NCBI GenBank assembly: GCA_934500865.1
Contig: CAKSUD010000012.1
Coordinates: forward strand, 1 to 32,221
Source: an uncultured Clostridia bacterium
GTDB lineage: Bacteria; Bacillota; Clostridia; TANB77; RGIG9151
Direction of reading: 5' to 3'
DNA: 32,221 nucleotides
Positions within the stretch are counted from its first letter, which is position 1. Each line of letters begins with the position of its first letter. The position numbers were made by a program, and so were the translations under genes. Of the stretch, positions 5,710-12,892 are shown one piece after another. Under the pieces are notes generated by a model that was given only the letters and a program-made list of their open reading frames with translations, ran no database searches and was not told where the DNA came from.

Positions 5710-6036
5710 ACCATTGATCCGAAAATATTTATAAATGGATATTGCATTGTACATCCACAATATGGAAGAAAATATCCAATTGATGGAAAAGCTCGACATA
5801 CTCTACCAAAACAAGCCACCTTACAATTTCTTTGTGATTGTCCAATAGGATATGAGTCTTATTGGAAGGTGAAAAATAGTTTAAACTCCTCTGAAGTTCG
5901 ATGAGAAATTACGAAAGGTGGTACAAAGTATTCTCCTGAACATACAAAATATACCGGACATCACTATGTTGAATGTTATATTGTAAAAAATCGTATTTGT
6001 AGCATGTTGAGACATTTTGATGTGGATATAGCTTAA
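5710..6036 (+). pseudogene. Broken gene: 5' end lost at the miniature element, in-frame TGA in the middle
   Basis: One reading frame continues from the element's edge to a TAA at 6034-6036, interrupted only by TGA at 5902-5904. The first part contains FINGYCIVHPQYGRKYPIDG and CDCPIGYESYWKVKNSL. The part after the stop contains EITKGGTKYSPEHTKYTGHH and YVECYIVKNRI. Same-frame continuation with plausible codons on both sides suggests one former gene with a nonsense mutation and a missing start. I do not recognise the family. Confidence 0.5.
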
Positions 6037-6053
6037 CAGATGACTGATATAAT

Positions 6054-6851
6054 ATGAAATTTGCATTAGTTAATAACGAAAGATCTGTACCTACACCTAA
6101 AACAAGAGGGATTTGCCCTGTTTGTAATAGTGTAGTTATTGCTAAATGTGGTAAATTAAAAGCTCACCATTGGGCGCATGAAACAAAACAAGATTGTAGA
6201 AACGATAGGTGGGAGACCGAGGGTGAGTGGCACAGAAATTGGAAAAACAAGTTTCCCACAGAGTGGCAGGAAAAAATAATTCTTGTAAATAGCGAGAAAA
6301 ATATAGCAGATGTTCAAACAGACAAAGGGCTTGTTATAGAATTTCAACACTCCCACATAGTTTCTGAAGAACAAAAGGATAGGGAAAATGCCTACAAAAA
6401 AATGATATGGGTTGTAGATGGAACGAGGCTAAAATATGATTTCCAAAGATTTAAAAAAAATGTGAGGGATAATTCCAGATTATTTTTAGAAATTAGAAAG
6501 AATGTTAAACTCTTTTCTGTAGATTTTTGCGATGAAGTATTCCCAAAAAATTGGATAAATTGTAGTGTTCCTGTTGTTTTTGATTTCTTAGGCATCGAAA
6601 AAGAGGAAAATGCTGATGTATTCCAGAGATATCTATATCTATTGTTACCGAAACCAAAAGCTGATGATTTCTCAGCTTTCATGTTATACTTACCTCGGAC
6701 AATGTTTATACCTTTAATTAATAATGAATGGGAATTGTTCTATCATAAACTTGTCTCTAGTATTATTGATATACAAAAAGCGAAAAAAGAAAACGCGCCA
6801 CAACCTATCATTTATTTTCCTAAACGTCGATTTAAAAGACTCTTCTGGTAA
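6054..6851 (+). CDS. CoiA-like nuclease-domain protein
   Basis: A 265-residue protein of the CoiA-like group, named after a competence protein. The group carries a PD-(D/E)XK-type nuclease core behind an N-terminal zinc-finger-like segment. Visible motifs are CPVC with a later Cys (C21, C24, C32), HHWAH (38-42) and EGEWHRNWKNKF (57-68). The core is IADVQTDKGLVIEFQHS (84-100), giving Asp86 and a Glu-x-Gln pair at 96-98. No good RBS precedes the ATG at 6054, and TATAAT directly abuts it, so initiation is unclear. The gene lies ~80 bp upstream of the restriction-modification cluster, in the same orientation. It may be an added defence nuclease or unrelated cargo. Confidence 0.75.
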   Translation: MKFALVNNERSVPTPKTRGICPVCNSVVIAKCGKLKAHHWAHETKQDCRNDRWETEGEWHRNWKNKFPTEWQEKIILVNSEKNIADVQTDKGLVIEFQHSHIVSEEQKDRENAYKKMIWVVDGTRLKYDFQRFKKNVRDNSRLFLEIRKNVKLFSVDFCDEVFPKNWINCSVPVVFDFLGIEKEENADVFQRYLYLLLPKPKADDFSAFMLYLPRTMFIPLINNEWELFYHKLVSSIIDIQKAKKENAPQPIIYFPKRRFKRLFW

Positions 6852-6897
6852 ACCTAAAGAAAATCCTCAAAACTTCACTTCTTTTCTATAAAACTGA

Positions 6898-6928
6898 TAT
6901 GATAAGAGTATATATTCCGATTAAGGAG
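6898..6928 (+). promoter_or_regulatory. Promoter -10 and RBS of the restriction-modification cluster
   Basis: TATGAT at 6898-6903 is a good -10 box. AAGGAG at 6923-6928 lies six bases before the GTG at 6935, which decides that start over an upstream ATG at 6899 overlapping the -10. Confidence 0.5.
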
Positions 6929-6934
6929 AATGCT

Positions 6935-8644
6935 GTGCTACGGTTTAGAAACCCTGGGACTCAATTTGAAACTCAATTGCTTGCTTTCCGCCAAGTTTAT
7001 TCTGCTTTAGGCGAGCAGGCTATCTTTGGTTTGGAAGATATCGCGAATGCGCTCGCTACAAATGGATTGATGACTGCCTATGGATATGCCGGAAATGACG
7101 CTCTACAATTAAGTAAAACCAAGCAAGAAAGTAAAAACTCTACTCTCATGAATGCCAAAATGTATGCAGAAGTTTTTCGTATGCTGGGATGGATAACTCC
7201 AGCGAAGGAAAATAGCTCATATCCTCTTGCTTTCACTTATATAGGCGCACATATTGCTCTATCTGATGGTGACTGTTCGAAATTGTATGAACAATGCGTT
7301 ATCGGTATTAACAATCCGACAGAGTTCTCTGGGAAAATGCATTATGAGGAAAAGACCCGCTTTTTTACATCAGCCTTAAAATCTCTTGTATCATTAGATG
7401 GTGTTATGTATAAACATGAACTATGCCTGGGACCAATGAGCGTCGACGATCAAGATAAAGCGAAATATGAAACGATGTTAAAGCGTATAAAAAATCTCCG
7501 CGGCAATTATCAACGATTAAAGGCGGCATTTGAGAAATTGGCCGACAGTTTAGGCATGAAAATGACTCCGGTGGATAATTGCACCAGACTCCCCATCGCA
7601 TTGATGAAACATTGTAACTGGGTACAAAAAGTTACAAATTCTACTCTCTACAATAAACCAATGGTTTGTTTACAAATCACAAAACATGGTAAGGAAATTG
7701 TAAAACAAACCTCACAGATGAAAGATTTACGCCTTGATGAATTCCAGAAATATGATAAGAAAAAACAATATGCATTGATTCGGCTTGGGATATATTCAAT
7801 GTTAGAGCGAGCCGGCTATGATATGTCGGAGGTATCAACAGTAATAGCCCAAGATAAAAAATTATGCGCTGACATATTAAAAGGTCAGGAACTCCTTTTT
7901 TCGCCTTATCAGACGATTAGACGTTCCATTATTGAAGAAGCTCTTGGTATACATTTTGGAACGGCACAAGTTTCTGCAGTTAATAACAATAATACGAATA
8001 CAAAAACACAGCCTCAACCCTCTAATCAAATTCATATTTTTTCACCAGCTAATTATTCTTCCACTCAAAAAGGAGCGGCCGACAATGAGGAAACAGCGTT
8101 ACGCAACGAAATATTAAAATTGCACAATAACGGATATTTCTCCGAAGCGATAGTAAAATATTTAATGGAAAAGTATGAAGATGCTACTCAAAAAGAATTT
8201 TATCCTCTTATAGCAACTATATTTAGAATATTGGGCTTTTCTTGTTCTTATTCCAGACCTGGAGATAACGGCGCCCGATGGGATGCTATTATAGACCATT
8301 CAGAGTGCAGTATCCCAATTGAAATCAAATCCCCTACTGAAGAACGCCATATCTCAATTAAAGCAGTCAGACAGGCATTAGAAAATAAGATTATTTTGCT
8401 TTCTAGACGAACACATATTACTCAACCCTCCACTTCCTCGTTAGCTGTTGGATATCTCTTGCCGAATGAGCGAGCAGAGGTTGACTCTTTGATTGATGCT
8501 ATTCATAAAACTTATGGTTATAATATAGGAGTTTTTGGTTTTAGTACATTACTCAATTTGGCAGTCACTTGTGTAACACAGAATAAGACATTAAAATTTG
8601 CTGTGCTTTCTTCTGTTAAAGGAGTTATAAATGAAAATATTTAA
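6935..8644 (+). CDS. Probable type II restriction endonuclease, large subunit (PD-(D/E)XK)
   Basis: A 569-residue protein starting at GTG 6935 (RBS AAGGAG). The N-terminal ~350 residues look like a helical DNA-recognition region (LEDIANALATNGL, MYAEVFRMLGW). A low-complexity linker follows (~350-385, Asn/Thr/Gln-rich). The C-terminal nuclease domain has RPGDNGARWDAIID, IPIEIKSPTEE and IKAVRQALENKIIL. The catalytic set is Asp450, Glu463 and Lys465. This nuclease domain aligns by eye with the C-terminal domain of the next gene (R-x-GD...R-x-DAI, LPN-x-R...D-I-K). The gene overlaps that neighbour by 14 nt, and two methyltransferases follow. I infer a two-subunit, possibly type IIS-like enzyme; the recognition sequence cannot be read from this. 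Confidence 0.75.
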   Translation: MLRFRNPGTQFETQLLAFRQVYSALGEQAIFGLEDIANALATNGLMTAYGYAGNDALQLSKTKQESKNSTLMNAKMYAEVFRMLGWITPAKENSSYPLAFTYIGAHIALSDGDCSKLYEQCVIGINNPTEFSGKMHYEEKTRFFTSALKSLVSLDGVMYKHELCLGPMSVDDQDKAKYETMLKRIKNLRGNYQRLKAAFEKLADSLGMKMTPVDNCTRLPIALMKHCNWVQKVTNSTLYNKPMVCLQITKHGKEIVKQTSQMKDLRLDEFQKYDKKKQYALIRLGIYSMLERAGYDMSEVSTVIAQDKKLCADILKGQELLFSPYQTIRRSIIEEALGIHFGTAQVSAVNNNNTNTKTQPQPSNQIHIFSPANYSSTQKGAADNEETALRNEILKLHNNGYFSEAIVKYLMEKYEDATQKEFYPLIATIFRILGFSCSYSRPGDNGARWDAIIDHSECSIPIEIKSPTEERHISIKAVRQALENKIILLSRRTHITQPSTSSLAVGYLLPNERAEVDSLIDAIHKTYGYNIGVFGFSTLLNLAVTCVTQNKTLKFAVLSSVKGVINENI

Positions 8645-9671
8645 GAGTAGAAATACAGCCAACAACTTTTTTCTCCTAAAAGATGAACCACAGGCAATTG
8701 TCTTTGACGGAAGCAGTAGACCATTATGGGTACTAAAAGATGGCTCCAAGCACAACACAACCTGTCTACACTGTACTGAAAAATACTGCTTACAATTTTC
8801 GCCTTCAGAAATCCAACCACCTTTGAAGAATTTTCCAACACTACCCATTAAAGAGGTCTGTCCAAGTGGGGCGTTAAAATGGGATGATAAAAAACAATGT
8901 CCGGCTGTTGACTCCCCAAAATGTATACAATGCGGATTTTGCGTCAAAAGATGTCCTGCTAAAGCCATTTATTTCCAAAACGGAATCCAAGTATCGATAG
9001 AAACTGAAAACATAAATGTTCGTCAAAACTCCGAGACACCGGACGATTCAAAATTACATGATAAACAAATGGCCAATCTAAAATCTTTACCTTTTCAAGT
9101 ACGGAACATTGCAAAATATAGCTCAGCCCTTCGTAAGATTTACGAGGAATTAAAACACGCTAATAGTTCCGTACGAGAATTATTCGTACGCAATCTCTTC
9201 ATAATATTAGGTATTCCCGCCTCGCTGAGAAGAACAGGAGATGTATATACAAGAATGGATGCCATTTACAAAATTGATAGCAACGTGGGGCCATTAGAAA
9301 TCGAATTTGGTCAAGACACATTGTCAGCATCTCGTCGAATTTTAGATGATATCGCAATTTTACATACCCGATACAAATTAGACAAAATGCTTCAATCCCC
9401 ATTGGTCGTTTGTCTTACGTTACCAAATGCGCGTCAAGGATACTGGCAAGTACTACGAGATATTAAAAAAGTAGAAAAAATATCTATTTCCACAATCACA
9501 GTAGGAGTTTTGTTGATGTTTTTGTGGAACGCAGAAAAATTAAACATAAATATTGACGATTATTATATCGACTATGATAATATGAGCATGAGAGCTGTCG
9601 CAGAATCGCAACTCAAAATTAAAATTCCTATTGCAGAAGGTTACCTTGGCCTGTTGGAACCGCAGAAGTGA
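8631..9671 (+). CDS. Ferredoxin domain fused to a restriction-type nuclease domain (second subunit)
   Basis: A 346-residue protein, RBS AAAGGAG, overlapping the previous gene by 14 nt. Residues ~40-115 form a two-cluster ferredoxin-like domain. One set is C45-x2-C48-x4-C53 with CP at 77; the other is C98-x2-C101-x2-C104-x3-C108P (CIQCGFCVKRCPAKAI). That predicts two [4Fe-4S] clusters. The C-terminal half carries RRTGDVYTRMDAIYK and GPLEIEFGQD: Asp210, Glu223 and Glu225. The usual catalytic Lys position is Glu. This half resembles the nuclease domain of the preceding subunit, with LPNARQGYWQVLRDIKK matching LPNERAEVDSLIDAIHK. Fe-S clusters are known in some nucleases (Cas4, AddB, Dna2), but I know of no restriction subunit with a ferredoxin fold. 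Redox or structural role is speculative. Confidence 0.78.
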   Translation: MKIFKSRNTANNFFLLKDEPQAIVFDGSSRPLWVLKDGSKHNTTCLHCTEKYCLQFSPSEIQPPLKNFPTLPIKEVCPSGALKWDDKKQCPAVDSPKCIQCGFCVKRCPAKAIYFQNGIQVSIETENINVRQNSETPDDSKLHDKQMANLKSLPFQVRNIAKYSSALRKIYEELKHANSSVRELFVRNLFIILGIPASLRRTGDVYTRMDAIYKIDSNVGPLEIEFGQDTLSASRRILDDIAILHTRYKLDKMLQSPLVVCLTLPNARQGYWQVLRDIKKVEKISISTITVGVLLMFLWNAEKLNINIDDYYIDYDNMSMRAVAESQLKIKIPIAEGYLGLLEPQK

Positions 9672-9707
9672 CAAGTGTTGAATAATGTTGCTTATTTCTG
9701 CAAATCA

Positions 9708-9733
9708 TTGTATACTAGTTATATCTTATACAA
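9708..9733. promoter_or_regulatory. Inverted repeat upstream of the HTH-methyltransferase gene
   Basis: TTGTATA (9708-9714) and TATACAA (9727-9733) form a 7-bp inverted repeat with a 12-nt spacer. It lies 16 nt before the methyltransferase ATG. The encoded protein begins with an HTH domain, so autoregulation of methylase (and thus timing of restriction) is a plausible but untested idea. Confidence 0.4.
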
Positions 9734-9749
9734 GGAATAAATACTTACT

Positions 9750-10859
9750 ATGGAAACAAAACAAATACTTAATACAAAAGGTGCGGCGGAATTTCTTGGA
9801 GTTAGTGTTTCGACAATTTACAGAATGGTGGAACAGGGACTACTTCACCCCACCAAAACACCAGGCGGTCAAAGGCGTTTTACCACAGCCCAATTACAGG
9901 AATTTAATGAAGAAAGTAAATCCATAGTAGCACCTCAAAATCCATTTCAACAGCAACGATTAAGAGAAAAAATGCAGGATGATCTCGTTGTTAGTGTGGG
10001 AGAAGAAAAACCTGTAGACAAACGTAACACTCTTAACGATTTAAATGGGAGCAAATGGTTACCTGAAACAAAAAGTTTTTTCTATCAAAAAGGACTAGGA
10101 TCAAGTCATCCACATGCCCAGATTGAAAGGCAACATCCTGCTCCATTTTCCTTCCAAGACATTGAACATCTTGTAAACTTTTTTACAAAACATGGTATGA
10201 AGGTTTTGGACCCATTTGGCGGGGTAGGTTCTACAGCTAAAGCATGTGAATTGAACGGCAGAATCTGTACCAGTATTGAGTTACAGAAAAAGTGGAATGA
10301 TTTGGCAAAAAAACGCTTAGAAATCGAAGTCGGTCTTGATACATCAAAAAAACATGAGTTCCTGTTGGGAGATTCTAGGAAAATATTGAATACCATGCCA
10401 ACTGAGAGCTTTGATTTTGTAGTCACTAGCCCACCCTATTGGTCTATCTTAAATAAAGAAGCGGATTATAAAGTAAAAAAAGAGCGTTTGGCCCATGGAT
10501 TGGCAACTAACTATTCGGAAGATGATAAGAAAGATCTAGCAAATATCAAAAACTACCAAGATTTTATAAACATTTTGGTGTCCGATATCTTTTTGGAATG
10601 CGGGCGTGTATTAAAGACCAAAAAATATATGTGTATTGTCGTATGTGATTTTCGCAACAAATCTGAGTTCATCAGCTTCCATAGCGATCTTATACAAGCA
10701 ATTAATAAGAAACGGACGAAAGATGGTGGAATCCTTTCACTACAGGGAGTGAAAGTTTTGTTACAAAATCATAAAACATTACTCCCGTATGGATACCCTT
10801 TTGCTTATGTAGAAAATATCCATCATCAATACATTTTGATATTCAGGAAAGATAAATAA
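9750..10859 (+). CDS. DNA methyltransferase (TSPPYW type) with N-terminal excisionase-like HTH
   Basis: A 369-residue protein. Residues 1-55 are a MerR/excisionase-type winged HTH (TKGAAEFLGVSVSTIYRMVE, GLLHP, GGQRRFT). The methyltransferase part follows: LDPFGGVGSTAKA (153-165) binds S-adenosylmethionine, and VVTSPPYWSIL (224-234) is the catalytic motif. SPPY favours N4-cytosine methylation, though some N6-adenine enzymes also have it. The order (SAM motif before catalytic motif) differs from the next gene. It should protect host DNA from the two nuclease subunits. The start is read from ATG 9750 with AAGGA upstream at a rather long spacing. Its TAA overlaps the next ATG by one base, so expression is coupled. 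The HTH fusion suggests self-regulation. Confidence 0.85.
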   Translation: METKQILNTKGAAEFLGVSVSTIYRMVEQGLLHPTKTPGGQRRFTTAQLQEFNEESKSIVAPQNPFQQQRLREKMQDDLVVSVGEEKPVDKRNTLNDLNGSKWLPETKSFFYQKGLGSSHPHAQIERQHPAPFSFQDIEHLVNFFTKHGMKVLDPFGGVGSTAKACELNGRICTSIELQKKWNDLAKKRLEIEVGLDTSKKHEFLLGDSRKILNTMPTESFDFVVTSPPYWSILNKEADYKVKKERLAHGLATNYSEDDKKDLANIKNYQDFINILVSDIFLECGRVLKTKKYMCIVVCDFRNKSEFISFHSDLIQAINKKRTKDGGILSLQGVKVLLQNHKTLLPYGYPFAYVENIHHQYILIFRKDK

Positions 10860-11677
10860 TGCAAGATAGCTTTTATGGAATCATTCGTGGCAATTCTGAT
10901 GTGTTGTTAAAACAAATGCTTCAGAAAGGGATGCGTTTCGACCTAATACTAACGGATCCGCCATACAATTTAAATAAGGATTTCGGGAATGATAGTGACA
11001 AATTATCCTTGCCGGAGTTCCTGCAGGTCACGAGAAAGCGTATCGAACTATGTAGAGATTTATTAACAGATAATGGTAGCTTGGTTTGGTTTGGTATTCA
11101 TCATTATATTGGATTTATACAAAATATTATGTACGAGACAGGTTTAAATTACCGACGTTTGAACATATGGTACTATGAAAATGGCTTCTCTCGTTCTAAA
11201 AACGCTCCCTTAACTCAATATGAGCCCTTTTTATGGTTTTCTAAATCTCCACGTACTTGGACTTATAACGTAGATGACGTTCGTATTCCTTACAAAAGTG
11301 AAAAACGTCTTAAAACCCCTGTTTATTATAAGGGGTCGAACGGCCAACGCAAGTTGTGGAAGCCAAATCCAATGGGGGCAATGAGAGGTGATGTGTGGAG
11401 TTATCCAACTTTAGCAGGGAAAGCTTTTGCGAAGGAAAAAACTGCTCATCCCACGCAAAAACCTGAAGCATTAATTACTGATTTAATCAAAGCATTTTGC
11501 CCAAAAAACGAAAAAGGACTCTATGAAGGGAAAATTTTAGATCCCTTTCATGGTTCTGGAACTTTAGGAGTATGTTGCGAAAAGCTAAATAAGCAAGGCC
11601 ATCATATAGAATGGGTTGGCATTGAACTAGAAGAAAAATGGTGTAAGATTGCGAAGCAACGTCTCTCGAACATTTAA
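10859..11677 (+). CDS. Adenine-specific DNA methyltransferase (DPPY, beta-class order)
   Basis: A 272-residue N6-adenine methyltransferase. The catalytic motif LILTDPPYNLNKDF lies at ~29-42 (DPPY 33-36). The SAM-binding motif DPFHGSGT is near the C-terminus (228-235), followed by WVGIELEEKWCKIAKQRL. Catalytic-first order is the beta-class arrangement. AHPTQKPEALI lies between them, as is typical. It starts within the stop of the previous methyltransferase (TAATG). Two methyltransferases of different order beside two nuclease subunits fit a system with an asymmetric recognition site, where each strand needs its own methylase. That reading is inference. The gene is followed by a terminator at 11708-11730. 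Confidence 0.9.
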   Translation: MQDSFYGIIRGNSDVLLKQMLQKGMRFDLILTDPPYNLNKDFGNDSDKLSLPEFLQVTRKRIELCRDLLTDNGSLVWFGIHHYIGFIQNIMYETGLNYRRLNIWYYENGFSRSKNAPLTQYEPFLWFSKSPRTWTYNVDDVRIPYKSEKRLKTPVYYKGSNGQRKLWKPNPMGAMRGDVWSYPTLAGKAFAKEKTAHPTQKPEALITDLIKAFCPKNEKGLYEGKILDPFHGSGTLGVCCEKLNKQGHHIEWVGIELEEKWCKIAKQRLSNI

Positions 11678-11707
11678 CCCGTCTCCAAATAATTTTTTTC
11701 CTTCCAT

Positions 11708-11730
11708 AACCCTGCTAATGCAGGGTTTTT
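11708..11730 (+). terminator. Terminator of the restriction-modification cluster
   Basis: AACCCTGC pairs with GCAGGGTT around a TAAT loop, followed by TTT. It lies 31 nt after the last methyltransferase stop. Confidence 0.85.
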
Positions 11731-11742
11731 CTCATATATTAC

Positions 11743-11775
11743 TTGACTTCTAGGCCTATAAGAAGCGTGAATGTG
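11743..11775 (+). promoter_or_regulatory. Cassette promoter-like element, displaced copy
   Basis: TTACTTGACTTCTAGGCCTA followed by TAAGAAGCGTGAATGTG closely matches the element before the cassette at 14862 (TTACTTGACTTCTCCCTCCT, TAAGAGCGTATATG). No cassette genes follow here, only a gene fragment. This looks like the leftover of a rearranged cassette end. Confidence 0.5.
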
Positions 11776-11998
11776 TGTACAAAATACTTCGTTCTAACCG
11801 GATGAGGCATATCAGCCATACGTTTGAAAAAGTAGACATTGGAGCGCCAAAAGTAGACATTCAACCTACAAAAGTGGGCATTGAACAACTTCTTAAAGAA
11901 AAATTACCCACAATAAGTACCAAAACTAGGATACATATTGCTAAACTCTATTCAACCTATAAAATGGTTCCCTATTTTTGGCGAACGGATGTTTGGAT
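11775..11998 (+). pseudogene. C-terminal fragment of an AlbA/RecG-like ATP-binding or Fic-associated regulator, cut by a miniature element
   Basis: Reads ...EKVDIGAPKVDIQPTKVGI then EQLLKEKLPTISTKTRIHIA and KLYSTYKMVPYFWRTDV, then runs into the 242-bp element. The KVDI...KVDI repeats followed by a helix-turn-helix-like stretch are typical of the C-terminal part of AlbA_2/Fic-type DNA-binding-domain proteins. The N-terminal part is absent. The segment from ISTKTRIHIAKLY to RTD recurs at 14549-14640, where the rest of the C-terminus is preserved. Family call is from memory and moderate. Confidence 0.5.
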
Positions 11999-12240
11999 TT
12001 GGTACAAAATATGGGACAGTAAATAAGGATAAAAGTATAATAGGTTGTATAGGAGAACTGGGAAAAGGGTTATGAAACGAAAGCAGTATACAAAAGAGTT
12101 TAAACGACAGATATTGGAGCTAAGAGAGCAAGGCAAATCGGTGAGAGAAATCAGCAGCGAATATGGCATAGATGTTTATCAAAATGGTTAACTAATCATC
12201 AGGCATAGTCTCTTATTTACTGTCCCACTTTGTGTACCAA
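11999..12240 (+). mobile_element. 242-bp IS3-derived miniature element, copy 2
   Basis: Same length, ends and internal orfA start (12072-12191) as copy 1, differing at only a few positions. It interrupts the regulator fragment on its left and the fragment at 12241-12447 on its right. Near-identity of the copies suggests fairly recent movement. Confidence 0.85.
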
Positions 12241-12447
12241 GACCAGTTTGTTTTCCCGAATGAAAAGTATGATAACCCGGCCGATGCTTTAATCCAAGGT
12301 TTAACTTGCTTAAATAAAGGTAGAATGTGTTATACGTTAGAGATTGAAAGCAGTCTGCTAAGAGATGAAATCAAAAGAGGGCTACTCATCAAGGGTAGCC
12401 CTCTGTGCTTAACAAATCCAGTTACCACGATTAGGCCTTATAATTAA
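12241..12447 (+). pseudogene. C-terminal fragment of an unidentified protein, 5' end lost at the miniature element
   Basis: About 68 codons continue in frame from the element's edge: DQFVFPNEKYDNPADALIQG, then LTCLNKGRMCYTLEIE and SSLLRDEIKRGLLIKG. The codons look like real coding sequence, but no start remains. A strong hairpin (12376-12404) overlaps the final codons. I do not recognise the parent gene. Confidence 0.4.
12376..12404. terminator. Strong hairpin, probable terminator without T-tract
   Basis: AGAGGGCTAC pairs perfectly with GTAGCCCTCT around a 9-nt loop. There is no T-run, so termination efficiency is uncertain. Confidence 0.45.
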
Positions 12448-12451
12448 AAAA

Positions 12452-12757
12452 TCACACATGGCGCTGTGATAATTTTGAAAATCTTTTATCATAAGAAATA
12501 ATATAATTATTTTTTTCAAAATTTATAGTACTTCCAATATTTCTAAACTCCCCTAATTCTGATTCAGGTTTTTCTTTGATTTTGCCAAACGTTTCATTAT
12601 AAACAGTAAAGTAATGATTTTTATAAAAAACCATGTATTCAGAATTAAATCCTTTCAGCTCTCTTACAAGTGATGCAGGTTTCTCTGAAATTTTTTTATT
12701 ATCTTCATCTAACACCCGATAGTAATTATTTTTTAATTCCACATCTGATATTGCCAT
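12452..12757 (-). CDS. Small protein with three short Y/F-DE repeats, copy 2
   Basis: A 101-residue paralogue of the 5148-5456 product. RBS GGGAGG lies upstream of the ATG at 12755-12757. Both begin MAIS-V-L-NNYY, and both share LxGFNS at ~35 and GEF-NI-. The three repeats here are YYRVLDEDNKKISEK, FTVYNETFGKIKEK and YIISYDKRFSKLSQR. The DEN cores have drifted more than in copy 1. It is transcribed away from the PDDEXK_4 nuclease at 12893, with 135 nt between the starts. The repeated divergent pairing with nucleic-acid enzymes could mean a protective or regulatory partner, but no evidence beyond position supports that. Confidence 0.72.
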   Translation of the reverse strand: MAISDVELKNNYYRVLDEDNKKISEKPASLVRELKGFNSEYMVFYKNHYFTVYNETFGKIKEKPESELGEFRNIGSTINFEKNNYIISYDKRFSKLSQRHV

Positions 12758-12892
12758 ATTCTACCTCCCTAATGTTTTTTATGCTACATAAATTGCCAAC
12801 TTATGCTTGTCGCTTAATTCAAATATAAAACAATTTGCATTATTATATAATATAGCTAATAACGTTGCAAACTCTCACAAAGGGATATAAAA

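Noticed and set aside
5902..5904. Selenocysteine or programmed readthrough at the in-frame TGA
   Set aside because: No SECIS-like hairpin was seen, the gene has also lost its start, and the family is unrecognised. Decay is simpler.
6048..6053. TATAAT directly before the CoiA-like ATG as a leaderless promoter
   Set aside because: Transcription from it would start inside the coding sequence, so it cannot serve this start codon.
7932..8117. Short plus-strand frame inside the large restriction subunit
   Set aside because: It is an out-of-frame shadow of the linker region of the real gene.
8591..8968. Antisense open frame across the ferredoxin-domain region
   Set aside because: The plus-strand ferredoxin cysteine pattern is compelling and the antisense frame has no start signal or family.
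5467..12240. Target-site duplications around the 242-bp elements
   Set aside because: The bases flanking the two ends do not match convincingly for either copy, so none is claimed.
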